Shown here: piece after piece, positions 5,842-12,782 of the stretch
How positions within the stretch are numbered: position 1 is the first letter of the stretch
Layout of the letters: every line of letters starts with the position of its first letter
Notes under the pieces: generated by a model
Databases searched by the model: none
The model's input: the letters and a program-made list of their open reading frames with translations, nothing else
Told to the model about the DNA's origin: nothing
Position numbers and translations under genes: made by a program
Assembly: GCA_043758005.1 (NCBI GenBank)
Contig: JAYVOI010000057.1
Span: 1-13,853 of the forward strand
Length of the DNA: 13,853 nucleotides
Origin: JAENVT01 sp043758005
GTDB lineage: Bacteria; Actinomycetota; Acidimicrobiia; Acidimicrobiales; Ilumatobacteraceae
Reading direction: 5' to 3'

Positions 5842-7518
5842 ATGTCCGATTCAGAAGTGTCCAGAACAGTCGGTGTGCAGATCGACGCGTCGACCGTCGA
5901 GGTGCCGGTGCTCGTCATCGGCGGGAGCCTGGTCGGCTTGGCGACGTCGATGTTCCTGGCCCAGCACGGTGTGGAGGTGCTCTCGATCGAGAAGCACCAC
6001 GGCACCGCGATCCATCCGCGGGCCGGCTACTTCCAGCTGCGCACCATCGAACTGATGCGCATCGCCGGAATCGAGGACCGCGTCCGGGCGGCCGCCCTCG
6101 AGCTGTACGAGCCCGATGGCGGGCTCAACGCCGTCGAGACCCTGGCTGGTCGGGAGATCGCCAACTACATCCCCAACATCAACGGTGGAGTGGAAGACGT
6201 CAGCCCGGCACGACGGCTGTTCATGCCACAGCAGGTACTGGAGCCGATCCTGCTGCAACGCGCTCGTGAATTCGGTGCGGGCTTCCAGTACTCGACCGAG
6301 CTGGTCGGCTACGAGCAGGACGACGACGGCGTGACGGCGACGGTGCGGAACGTCAACGACGGCACGGAGGCGGTGATCCGCGCCGGGTACATGGTGGCCT
6401 GCGACGGCAATCGCAGCCCAGTCCGCGAGAGCCTCGGCATCAGGATGATCGGGCATGGTCTGTTGTCGCGAAGCGTGACGATCTACTTCCGGGCAGATTG
6501 CTCCGCCGCACTGCGCGGCCGCAATCTCGGCGTGATCTACGTCAACAACCCGCAGGTGCGTGGCTTCTTCCGACTCGAGAAGACTGGCCTCGGTGGGTTC
6601 CTCGTGGTCTTCACCGTTGGCGACATCCACGAACCAGGCGCCCGCTACGTGGCCGACTCGATGACCGGTGAGATGGCCGTGCAGTTGGTGCGTGAGGCCG
6701 TGGGCGACCCGGAGTTGGTTGTCGATGTGCTCGACGTCGATACGTGGCGCGCCGTCGCCGAGGCCGCCGAGACGTTTCAGGCGGGTCGCATCTTCCTCGC
6801 TGGCGATGCCGCGCACACGATGCCACCGACGGGCGGGTTCGGCGGCAACACCGGGATTCAGGACGCGCACAACATCGCGTGGAAGCTGGCACTCGTGCTC
6901 GCCGGCACGGCTGGGCGGGCACTGGTCGACACGTACGATCAAGAGCGCCAGCCTGCCGGGATGCAGGCGATCGAGCAGGCCTACAACCGGTACGTGTTGC
7001 GATCCGACCCAGACCTCGGCACCGAGGGGATGCACGATGCGATCCCCGACATGCACGTCGAGTTCAACCGCTACCGCTCGACCGCCGTGGTGCCGGATCC
7101 CGGCTACGTCGACGACGGCGCGCTCGACATCGATCCGCGCCAGTCGCACGGTCTTCCCGGCACTCGTGCGCCGCACGTCGAACTCAGCCGCAACGGCAAG
7201 ACCCTGTCGACGCTCGATCTGTTCATCGGTGACTTCGTGTTGATTGCCGCATCGGATGCCCCAGCGTGGGCAGCGGCGGCGACAGCAGCCGCGTCGCAGG
7301 TTGGCGTGACCGTGTTGTCGTACACCATCGGCAGCGATCTGATCGACCGCTCCGGCGAGTTCGGCGCGGCACCGTTCGAGGTTGCATACGGGATCGGCCC
7401 GACCGGCGCCTCACTGGTGCGTCCCGACGGGTACGTCGCGTGGCGGGCGAACGCGCACACGCCCGACGCGGCCGATCGGTTGACGACCGTGCTACGCCAC
7501 GTGCTCGCGCTCGGCTAG
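5842..7518 (+). CDS. FAD-dependent aromatic monooxygenase (group A, PheA/TfdB/RdmE-like)
   Basis: This 558-residue flavoprotein hydroxylase would use NAD(P)H and O2 to insert one oxygen into an aromatic or polyketide-like substrate in the cytoplasm. Its marks are the dinucleotide-binding strand VLVIGGSLVGL (23-33, a GGSLVG variant of GxGxxG), the DG motif ACDGNRSPVRESLG starting near 186 (D188 G189), and the GD motif FLAGDAAHTMPPTGGFGGN (G321 D322) contacting the FAD ribose. After the substrate-binding sheet, a C-terminal thioredoxin-like domain (about 430-555, ending RPDGYVAWRA) is found, as in phenol hydroxylases and aklavinone 11-hydroxylase (RdmE). The ATG at 5842 has GGGGG eight bases upstream and is preferred; an in-frame ATG at 5827 has no such signal. 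No ring-cleavage or polyketide genes are nearby, so the substrate is unknown. The divergent AraC regulator is its likely controller. Confidence 0.92.
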   Translation: MSDSEVSRTVGVQIDASTVEVPVLVIGGSLVGLATSMFLAQHGVEVLSIEKHHGTAIHPRAGYFQLRTIELMRIAGIEDRVRAAALELYEPDGGLNAVETLAGREIANYIPNINGGVEDVSPARRLFMPQQVLEPILLQRAREFGAGFQYSTELVGYEQDDDGVTATVRNVNDGTEAVIRAGYMVACDGNRSPVRESLGIRMIGHGLLSRSVTIYFRADCSAALRGRNLGVIYVNNPQVRGFFRLEKTGLGGFLVVFTVGDIHEPGARYVADSMTGEMAVQLVREAVGDPELVVDVLDVDTWRAVAEAAETFQAGRIFLAGDAAHTMPPTGGFGGNTGIQDAHNIAWKLALVLAGTAGRALVDTYDQERQPAGMQAIEQAYNRYVLRSDPDLGTEGMHDAIPDMHVEFNRYRSTAVVPDPGYVDDGALDIDPRQSHGLPGTRAPHVELSRNGKTLSTLDLFIGDFVLIAASDAPAWAAAATAAASQVGVTVLSYTIGSDLIDRSGEFGAAPFEVAYGIGPTGASLVRPDGYVAWRANAHTPDAADRLTTVLRHVLALG

Positions 7519-7573
7519 CAACGGCGCGTCGCTGCCGTGGACGTGCCGCCATGTGTTCGGCGATTTCGGCTGG

Positions 7574-7579
7574 CATACT
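7574..7579 (+). promoter_or_regulatory. Putative -10 element for a leaderless transcript
   Basis: CATACT lies six bases upstream of the ATG at 7586, which would put the transcription start on or next to the A of the start codon. Leaderless mRNAs of this geometry are common in actinobacteria. No ribosome-binding site precedes the ATG, which fits. The first base deviates from TANNNT. Confidence 0.35.
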
Positions 7580-7585
7580 CCGGGT

Positions 7586-7780
7586 ATGTCGACACAACCA
7601 AGCGGTGCCCGCTCGGTGCTGGCGACGCTTGTCGGTTACGTCATCGTGGCCATCGTGGTGCTGTTGCTGTTCCACTTCATCATCGGCACGATCCTGTGGT
7701 TGTTCCGCACCCTGGTGATCGTGGTGGTGCTGCTCGGCCTGCTGACGATCTACCTCAAGCTGAAGTCGCCGCCCGACTGA
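7586..7780 (+). CDS. Small two-helix membrane protein, function unknown
   Basis: This 64-residue protein has a short polar N-terminus (MSTQPSGARS). A long hydrophobic segment follows at about residues 11-39 (VLATLVGYVIVAIVVLLLFH and following), then a second at about 42-58 (TLVIVVVLLGLLTIYLKL) and a polar tail KLKSPPD. It would be a hairpin in the cytoplasmic membrane. I do not recognise a family. The frame is open upstream to an ATG at 7553, but the ATG at 7586 gives a natural N-terminus and sits correctly behind a possible -10 element. It lies 67 bases after the hydroxylase stop and is convergent with the SGNH gene, with seven bases between them. Such small helical proteins are frequent in actinobacteria and give no hint of pathway. 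Confidence 0.7.
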   Translation: MSTQPSGARSVLATLVGYVIVAIVVLLLFHFIIGTILWLFRTLVIVVVLLGLLTIYLKLKSPPD

Positions 7781-7792
7781 CGCTGCATCAGT
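7776..7792. terminator. Short inverted repeat spanning two convergent stop codons
   Basis: ACTGA (7776-7780) and TCAGT (7788-7792) form a 5-bp stem with a 7-base loop. They contain the stop codons of the small membrane protein gene and the SGNH gene. It could act as a weak bidirectional terminator. There is no T-run and the stem is short, so support is weak. Confidence 0.25.
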
Positions 7793-8602
7793 GGTACAAC
7801 CCGGCCACATCTGCGATCGCTGGTTGCGTGTCGGGATTCGGACACGTTGCACCGACCGTCCCGCCGCGCACCGGTGGCATGGGGCACGGCCGACCTTCCA
7901 CGTAGGCGATCCAGCGGGAGATGTAGTCGGCCACGCCCAGCGCGCCATCGAGGGTCAGGTGGATGCCATCGCCGCTGAGCCAGCCGTTGTCCGCCGGTAC
8001 GTGTGGTACCACTGGGCCAGCAACACGTCGGGAAACGCGCCGGAGGCCACCTTGTCGCGAAGCGTTTGGTTGTTCTTGACGAACGCCTCGTCGGCGGGCT
8101 CGCCGGTCAGCAGCTTGTAGGTGACACCCTGGCGATACGTCAGCCAGATGATGCGCGGCGAGCCCTTGCCGCGGGCAGCGGCAACGACCTCGTCGAAGCT
8201 CTCGGGAAACGATGTCCACCACTCGTCGTAGCCGGCCATCACGACGACGTAGTCGAAGTCGCCGTCGGCCGCGCCGATTGCCTCGACCGCGTTCGGTGGG
8301 AGCGGGCGCCGGCCACACGACGGAATGCCGAGGGTTCGACACGACCGTGCGTCGAAGACGTAGTCGAAGCCGCGTAAGGCTCGGTAGCCGTTGTACCGGT
8401 CGACGGCGAGCAATGTGGAGTCGCCGATCGGCAGGACGCGAGGCTGCCGTCGCGGTGCCGTGGTCGAGACGCCGGGCGCTGTCGACGATTGAACAGCCGG
8501 TGCCGACGGTGTGCTCGATGTGGTGGGGGCCGACGCTCGCTCACCCGAGCCACACCCGGCGACCACGATTGTCAGGAGTGCAGCGGCAAGTCGACGTGTC
8601 AG
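7788..8602 (-). pseudogene. SGNH-hydrolase-like lipoprotein, frameshifted
   Basis: The reading frame begins LTRRLAAALLTIVVAGCGSGE, a lipoprotein signal with lipobox VAGC (C17). A Thr/Ser/Pro tether follows (about 21-50), then the SGNH nucleophile block VLPIGDST (S62) and a GYDEW block (124-128). At 7990-8000 the frame shifts. The first frame would stop at 7955 after nonsense. The next frame continues ADNGWLSGDGIHLTLDGA, which holds the catalytic DxxH block, and ends at the TGA at 7788. The spacing (815 bases) fits loss of one base from a 271-residue gene. No slippery heptamer is seen, so programmed frameshifting is unlikely. The only start that keeps the signal peptide is CTG at 8600-8602, overlapping the Lrp gene's stop as CTGA. 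Intact relatives are exported esterases or acyl-transfer domains acting at the cell envelope. Confidence 0.78.
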
Positions 8603-9051
8603 CGCGCGCCCCAGACGAACCGGTGGGTGTGGATGCCGAAGTACGTGAAGCTCTCCACGCTGCGAACACCGTCGATGGCGCGGATCTCGCCGTCGATCAC
8701 GGTGAGCAGCCGTGCCGAGTCCTCGCACACGACCTCGACCAGGAGATCGAACGAGCCGGAGGTGAACACCACGTAGATCACCCCGGCGATGTCGGCGATC
8801 CGATCGGCGACATCGCGAACGTTGCGTTCGACGCGCACGCCGAGCGCGGCCATCACGGGATAGCCGAGGGCCAGTGGGTCCGTGACACCCACGACCTTGA
8901 CGACGCCCGCGTCGAGCAAGCGTTGCACCCGCAACCGGGTCGCCGCGGGGGAGAGGTTGACGAGCTCGGCGAGATCGGCATAACTGGCCCGACCATCGTG
9001 CTGCAGCGCCTCGATCAGCAGGCGGTCGGTGTCGTCGAGCGGGCTGGTCAT
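8599..9051 (-). CDS. Lrp/AsnC-family transcriptional regulator
   Basis: This 150-residue regulator has an N-terminal helix-turn-helix (about 5-60: LDDTDRLLIEALQHDGRASY, then ADLAELVNLSPAATRLRVQRL). The C-terminal RAM/AsnC ligand domain (about 65-148) contains VFTSGSFDLLVEVVCED and ends GVRSVESFTYFGIHTHRF. Such proteins form multimers that sense amino acids or related small molecules and often control the gene set in which they lie. The ATG at 9049-9051 overlaps the stop of the upstream SDR gene by four bases (ATGA), so it is co-translated with the enzymes. This argues for local autoregulation of the aminotransferase/SDR operon by its substrate or product, which is inference. Many bases upstream of the ATG are open in frame, but they belong to the SDR coding sequence. 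Confidence 0.92.
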   Translation of the reverse strand: MTSPLDDTDRLLIEALQHDGRASYADLAELVNLSPAATRLRVQRLLDAGVVKVVGVTDPLALGYPVMAALGVRVERNVRDVADRIADIAGVIYVVFTSGSFDLLVEVVCEDSARLLTVIDGEIRAIDGVRSVESFTYFGIHTHRFVWGAR

Positions 9052-9782
9052 GCGATGCCGGCCGAGAGGCCGAAGTCGATGGAGATGTTGGCGCCGGTGA
9101 TCGCCGTCGCCGACGGTTGGGCGAGGAACCAGATGAGCTCGGCGATCTCCGCCGGGTCGATGAATCGCGCGGTCGCGCCCTGTGGATAGCCGCGCAACAG
9201 CTTGTCGAGATAGGCGGTCGGGTCCGGGCTCGCTGCGGCTTGACCGCGCAGCATCGGCGAATCGACGTCGCCGGGGCAGACGGCATTGACGCGGATGCCG
9301 GAGGGCGCGAGCTCGAGCGCGAGGGCTCGGGTGAGGTTCGACACACCACCTTTCGACGCGCAGTACACGGCGGCGCCGGCATTGCCCTGCACGCCGGCGT
9401 CGGACGACATGTTGATGATGCAACCACGTGTGATCGCCAGGTGCGGGATGGCCGCCGAGCAGACGAAGTACAACCCCTTCAGATTGATGTCGATCACACG
9501 GTCCCAGTCGTCCTCGGTGGTGTCGGCGCTCGGCCCCTCGGTCCACACTCCGGCGGCGTTGACCACGGCGTCGAGGCGGCCTGCCCAGGCGCTTGCCTCG
9601 GCAACGACGCGGCGGCATTGCTCGACGTCACGAAGGTCGGCTGCGACGTGCAGCAGATCGGCGCTCGACTCGCCGGGATGGAGATCGATGGCCGCAACCC
9701 GCCAGCCGCCCTTCGCGAAGCGCGACACGGCTGCTCCGCCGATGCCGCCGGAAGCACCGGTGATCAGTGCGACGGGCGCCAC
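9048..9782 (-). CDS. Short-chain dehydrogenase/reductase (SDR), first of two
   Basis: This 244-residue classical SDR has the cofactor motif TGASGGIG (8-15), an aspartate after the second strand (AIDL, D33) favouring NAD(H), NAAG (75-78), catalytic N100, S127, Y140 and K144 (YCASK), and the PG motif (CPGDVDSPM). It would oxidise an alcohol or reduce a ketone; the substrate is not deducible. The GTG start at 9780-9782 is well supported by GGAGGA at 9789-9794, six bases away. It overlaps the end of the preceding SDR gene by 19 bases and the Lrp gene by four. It is clearly different in sequence from the neighbouring SDR, so the pair is not a recent tandem duplication and probably handles two steps. 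Confidence 0.93.
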   Translation of the reverse strand: MAPVALITGASGGIGGAAVSRFAKGGWRVAAIDLHPGESSADLLHVAADLRDVEQCRRVVAEASAWAGRLDAVVNAAGVWTEGPSADTTEDDWDRVIDINLKGLYFVCSAAIPHLAITRGCIINMSSDAGVQGNAGAAVYCASKGGVSNLTRALALELAPSGIRVNAVCPGDVDSPMLRGQAAASPDPTAYLDKLLRGYPQGATARFIDPAEIAELIWFLAQPSATAITGANISIDFGLSAGIA

Positions 9783-10546
9783 GAGCGATCCTCCGGCAAC
9801 GAGTTGCCTCCGTCGACCACGATCTGCTGCGCGGTGATGAAGCTGGCGCTGGGGTCGGCGAGGAAACGAACTGCCGCGGCGACCTCGTCGGGCGTACCGC
9901 TGCGCCCGAGCGGGGTGTAGCTGCCGGCTGTCTGTTCGATCGTCAACTGCGTCCCGGTCGAGATCCAGCCCGGTGACACGGCGTTGACCGTGATGCCGGC
10001 ATCGGCGACCTCGAGGGCGATCGCCCGGGTCAAGCCGATCATCCCGGCCTTCGCCGCGTGGTACCCAGGGTCACCGAGGAAAGCCTGGACAGGCCCGGAG
10101 GTCGACGCGACGTTGACGATCCGTCCATACTGCCGCTCGCGCATCGGCGCGATGCAGGCGCGGGTGACGGCGAAGCATGTCGTGAGGTTGCGGCGCAGGC
10201 TGTCGTCCCACTCCGGATCGGTGACTTCGGTGGTCGCCCGGGTGATGGGCTCGATGCCGACAGCGACCATCCCGGCGTTGTTGACGCAGATGTCGATGCG
10301 GTCGGCGACGCGGCATGCGGTTGCGACCAGATCGTCGGCGACCCCCGCAGCCATCAGGTTGCCGACGAATCCGGTTGCTGCGTACCCCAAGGCCCGCAGC
10401 TCGGCGACGCGCTCGTGGATGCGATCGGTCGTCGAGGCCAGCACGACGTGTGCACCGTCCGCTGCGAGGGCCGTTGCACTGGCGAAGCCGATGCCGCCGG
10501 GGCCGCCTGCTCCGGTGACGATCGCTACCTGCCCGGCAAGGTTCAC
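9764..10546 (-). CDS. Short-chain dehydrogenase/reductase (SDR), second of two
   Basis: This 260-residue classical SDR has a slightly enlarged cofactor loop TGAGGPGGIG (11-20), NNAG (89-92), S148, and the active-site pair Y162/K166 (YHAAK). The C-terminal VDGGNSL is typical of FabG-like members. The residues after the second strand (LASTTDR) lack the acidic residue seen in the neighbouring SDR, so cofactor preference may differ. The start is the GTG at 10544-10546, which overlaps the aminotransferase stop as GTGA and yields the usual MNLAGQVAIVTGAG. A weak GGAAG lies ten bases upstream. The frame is open far upstream, but that part is shadow of the aminotransferase gene. Its product or substrate is probably the carbonyl compound handled by the upstream aminotransferase; this is inference from the operon. 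Confidence 0.93.
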   Translation of the reverse strand: MNLAGQVAIVTGAGGPGGIGFASATALAADGAHVVLASTTDRIHERVAELRALGYAATGFVGNLMAAGVADDLVATACRVADRIDICVNNAGMVAVGIEPITRATTEVTDPEWDDSLRRNLTTCFAVTRACIAPMRERQYGRIVNVASTSGPVQAFLGDPGYHAAKAGMIGLTRAIALEVADAGITVNAVSPGWISTGTQLTIEQTAGSYTPLGRSGTPDEVAAAVRFLADPSASFITAQQIVVDGGNSLPEDRSWRPSH

Positions 10547-11889
10547 GACATCAATGCTTCCACGGCGGTGGAGAACACCTCGGTATGTGCCTCGACGTCG
10601 GCCGACGTGTGGTGTGGCGACATCAGCGCCATGTTGTGGAACGGCGTCAGCAAGATGCCGCGATTGATCGCCCACAGATGCATGAAGGCATCGAGCTCGG
10701 CGTCGACCGCTGCCGCGGCGGCTGCGCCGTCACGGGGCGGCGGGCAGAACCAGTACTCGGCGCGGCCGCCCAGTTGCTGCACGTGCCACGGCAGGTCGTG
10801 GGTATCGATCGTCGCCTGCACGCCCGCTGTCCACGCGGTTGCCAGCGGGATCATGTGGGCGAAGTCCTCGTCGCGCAAGGCGGATCCGAGCGTGGCACGC
10901 ACCGCGGCCAGGGCGAGGGCATTGCCCGTGAGCGTGCCGCCGACGCCACTGACATCGACGGCGCTCGACCCGATGATCGGCCCCAACGTGTCGCCGATCT
11001 CGCGGGTCATGCCGTAGGCCGCCGCGGGCATGCCGCCGCCGATGGTCTTGCCGATCACGAAGAAGTCGGGCTCGAGGCTCCATGCTGCCGTCGCGCCGCC
11101 GGGTCCGACGCAGATCGTGTGGGTCTCGTCGATCACCAACAAGGTGCCGTACTGGCGCGTCAACCGGCGCATCGCCTCGTGAAAGCCGGTGTCGGGCATG
11201 ACGATGCCGATGTTGGTCAGCGCCGGCTCGGCCAGCACGCAGGCGATGTCGCCCACGGCCAGCGCCGCCTCGAGCGCGGCGAGATCGTTGAACGGCACGA
11301 CGACCGTGGTCGACGATGGGTCGAAGGCCGCGCCGATGTTGCCCGGCCGCTGCACCGTGCGACCGTCGGCGTCGAGGGTGGCCAAGGCCTCGTCGACCGA
11401 GCCGTGGTAGCACCAATCGAAGACCAGCACCTTGGGTCGGCCGGTGAGATGGCGGGCAAACCGCAACACGAACCGGTTGGCGTCGGTGGCCGTCATCGCC
11501 ATCTGCCAGACCGGCAGGCCGAACCGCCTGGCGAGTTCGGCGCCGACCCACGCGGCGTCGACCGACGGCAACATCGTGGTGATGCCCCGGCTGGCCTGGG
11601 CGTGCAGTGCGTCGGCGACCTGGCTGAGGCCGTGCCCGGTCATCGCACCGGTGTCGCCGAGGCAGAAGTCGATGTAGTCGAGTCCGTCGGCGTCGGTGAA
11701 GTGGGCGCCGTGGGCGGTGTCGAAGAACACCGGGAACGAGCCTGGCCAACGGGTCATCCACGCCATGGGCACTCCGCCCAACAGGTTGGCCTGGGCCTCT
11801 TTGGCCAGCACCGCCGAGCGGGGATGGGTGGCGATGAAGCGCTGTTCCTCTTCAGCGTGTCGAGCACGAAGCACTTGTCGATCAATCAT
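10543..11889 (-). CDS. Class III PLP-dependent aminotransferase (GSA-aminomutase-like)
   Basis: This 448-residue fold-type I enzyme would move an amino group between a primary amine or amino acid and a keto/aldehyde acceptor, or within one molecule as in glutamate-1-semialdehyde aminomutase. The PLP-binding features are present: TATDANRF (133-140), the stacking motif CYHGSVDEA (160-168), D254 in LLVIDETHT (250-258), catalytic lysine K281 in FFVIGKTIGGGMPAAAYG, and GGTLTGNALALAA for phosphate contact. The N-terminal LGGVPMAWM and FCLGDTGAMTGHG (76-86) place it near the GSAM-like subgroup usually labelled aspartate aminotransferase family protein. True haem-pathway HemL is unlikely given the operon. 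The ATG at 11887-11889 is chosen because it sits seven bases after a possible -10 element, so it may be leaderless. The open frame continues upstream, but only as shadow of the permease gene. Confidence 0.93.
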   Translation of the reverse strand: MIDRQVLRARHAEEEQRFIATHPRSAVLAKEAQANLLGGVPMAWMTRWPGSFPVFFDTAHGAHFTDADGLDYIDFCLGDTGAMTGHGLSQVADALHAQASRGITTMLPSVDAAWVGAELARRFGLPVWQMAMTATDANRFVLRFARHLTGRPKVLVFDWCYHGSVDEALATLDADGRTVQRPGNIGAAFDPSSTTVVVPFNDLAALEAALAVGDIACVLAEPALTNIGIVMPDTGFHEAMRRLTRQYGTLLVIDETHTICVGPGGATAAWSLEPDFFVIGKTIGGGMPAAAYGMTREIGDTLGPIIGSSAVDVSGVGGTLTGNALALAAVRATLGSALRDEDFAHMIPLATAWTAGVQATIDTHDLPWHVQQLGGRAEYWFCPPPRDGAAAAAAVDAELDAFMHLWAINRGILLTPFHNMALMSPHHTSADVEAHTEVFSTAVEALMS

Positions 11890-11896
11890 GGAATCC

Positions 11897-11926
11897 AGTA
11901 TTGACGATTGAATCGCTCGTTGTCTA
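11897..11926 (-). promoter_or_regulatory. Putative promoter of the aminotransferase operon
   Basis: On the coding strand, TAGACA (11921-11926) matches the -35 box at five of six bases. AATACT (11897-11902) matches the -10 box at four of six, with an 18-base spacer. Transcription would start at about 11889-11890, at the first base of the aminotransferase ATG, giving a leaderless mRNA. The surrounding 70 bases are visibly AT-richer than the genes. Confidence 0.5.
11905..11915. promoter_or_regulatory. Palindrome between -35 and -10, candidate operator
   Basis: CGATT-G-AATCG is a perfect 5+5 inverted repeat placed between the -35 and -10 candidates of the aminotransferase operon. A regulator bound here would block RNA polymerase. 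The operon's own Lrp/AsnC protein is the obvious candidate, by position only. Confidence 0.4.
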
Positions 11927-11970
11927 GTCATCTCATTGAGAAATGGCAAGCAAAACACACATATGACTAG
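11924..11970. repeat. 8-base inverted repeat flanking the intergenic gap
   Basis: CTAGTCAT (11924-11931) and ATGACTAG (11963-11970) are exact reverse complements, 31 bases apart. The right arm covers the permease stop codon and the left arm adjoins the -35 candidate. It could be a looped terminator stem for the exporter operon or paired regulator sites. The right arm is also part of the palindrome GACTAGTC (11965-11972). Confidence 0.35.
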
Positions 11971-12782
11971 TCGGCGAGCTTGGCCAGGCCGCGGTACGCA
12001 AAGGCCAACGTGAGGGCGCTCATCCCCACGATGGCGACCAGGCCACCCCAACTGTCGTGCCACGTGATGTTGCCCAGCCAGCCCTCGCGGGCGAGCCGCA
12101 AGATGTTGGTGAACGGGTTGATGCGGGCCACCGAGTGCAGCCACCCCGTCATCACGTTCAGCGGCGCCTGCGCGTTGCTGAGGAAGATCGCATTGAACAG
12201 CGTCAGTTGCATGAGCGCCGCGGCGCGCATGTCGCCGAACCGGTACGCCAGCCCGAGCCCCCAACCGGCGGCGATCGTGGCCACCCCGAGCCCGGCGATG
12301 TACAACGTCACGAGGCCCAGGAGGCCGTCGGTCAACTTGGCACCGAACAGGAAGCCGACGATCAGCGCGCCGCTGATGACGATCAGCACACGGATCCACG
12401 CGGTGAACAGCGGACCGATGATCAACGACAGTCGAGGCGACGGCGCCATGCGGAGACGGTCGAAGAAGCCGCTCTCGATGTCGCGCACGGTGCTGAACCC
12501 CAAACCGACACCGCTGAAGCCCGAGCCCATGCAGCACGCAAACGGCAGGTACCAGTTGACCGAGCGGTCGGTGGGGAAGCCTGGGATCTTGGTGATGGCG
12601 AAGAACGTGCCGCTGAACGCGATGGTCTGGAAGATCGGCATCGCCAGGGCGGGGAAGAAGGCCGACGGCAGCCGGCGGATGCTGCGCAGGCCGCGGAGGG
12701 CCAACTCACGAGAGGAACGCAACGTTGCGCCGCCGAGAGCTTGACCGGACGAACCGTCGAAGGAGGTCGTGACGAGACTCAT
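11967..12782 (-). CDS. ABC-2 type exporter permease, second subunit (DrrC-like)
   Basis: This 271-residue membrane protein of the ABC-2 family has about six helices. It carries the family stretch STVRDIESGFFDRLRMAPSP, the loop that couples to the ATPase, followed by the helix LSLIIGPLFTAWIRVLIV. Near the C-terminus is NPFTNILRLAREGWLG, matching the NP-hhxxxxxhR motif of DrrB/DrrC permeases. With the preceding permease it would form a heterodimeric channel for exporting a drug, lipid or polysaccharide-type substrate. The ATG at 12780-12782 overlaps the stop of the preceding permease gene by four bases (ATGA). No ribosome-binding site is evident, so expression is probably coupled. It is the last gene of the exporter operon; 77 bases separate it from the aminotransferase gene. 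Confidence 0.92.
   Translation of the reverse strand: MSLVTTSFDGSSGQALGGATLRSSRELALRGLRSIRRLPSAFFPALAMPIFQTIAFSGTFFAITKIPGFPTDRSVNWYLPFACCMGSGFSGVGLGFSTVRDIESGFFDRLRMAPSPRLSLIIGPLFTAWIRVLIVISGALIVGFLFGAKLTDGLLGLVTLYIAGLGVATIAAGWGLGLAYRFGDMRAAALMQLTLFNAIFLSNAQAPLNVMTGWLHSVARINPFTNILRLAREGWLGNITWHDSWGGLVAIVGMSALTLAFAYRGLAKLAD

Noticed and set aside
5851..7176. Minus-strand open frame of 441 codons inside the hydroxylase gene
   Set aside because: It is the antisense shadow of the FAD monooxygenase, which has all its family motifs on the plus strand.
7521..7538. ACGGC/GCCGT hairpin after the hydroxylase stop as a terminator
   Set aside because: Five-base stem with an 8-base loop and no T-run; such repeats are expected by chance at this base composition.
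7990..8000. Programmed -1 frameshift in the SGNH gene
   Set aside because: The shift direction would be -1, but codons CGG CGG do not form an X-XXY-YYZ slippery site and no downstream pseudoknot is apparent. A simple one-base loss is more likely.
9048..10546. Tandem duplication of the SDR gene
   Set aside because: The two SDRs differ in length, cofactor loop, post-strand-2 residue and most of their sequence, so they are not recent copies.
10585..11904. Plus-strand open frame of 439 codons opposite the aminotransferase
   Set aside because: No recognisable domain; composition is that of a shadow frame, while the minus strand carries the PLP lysine and other motifs.
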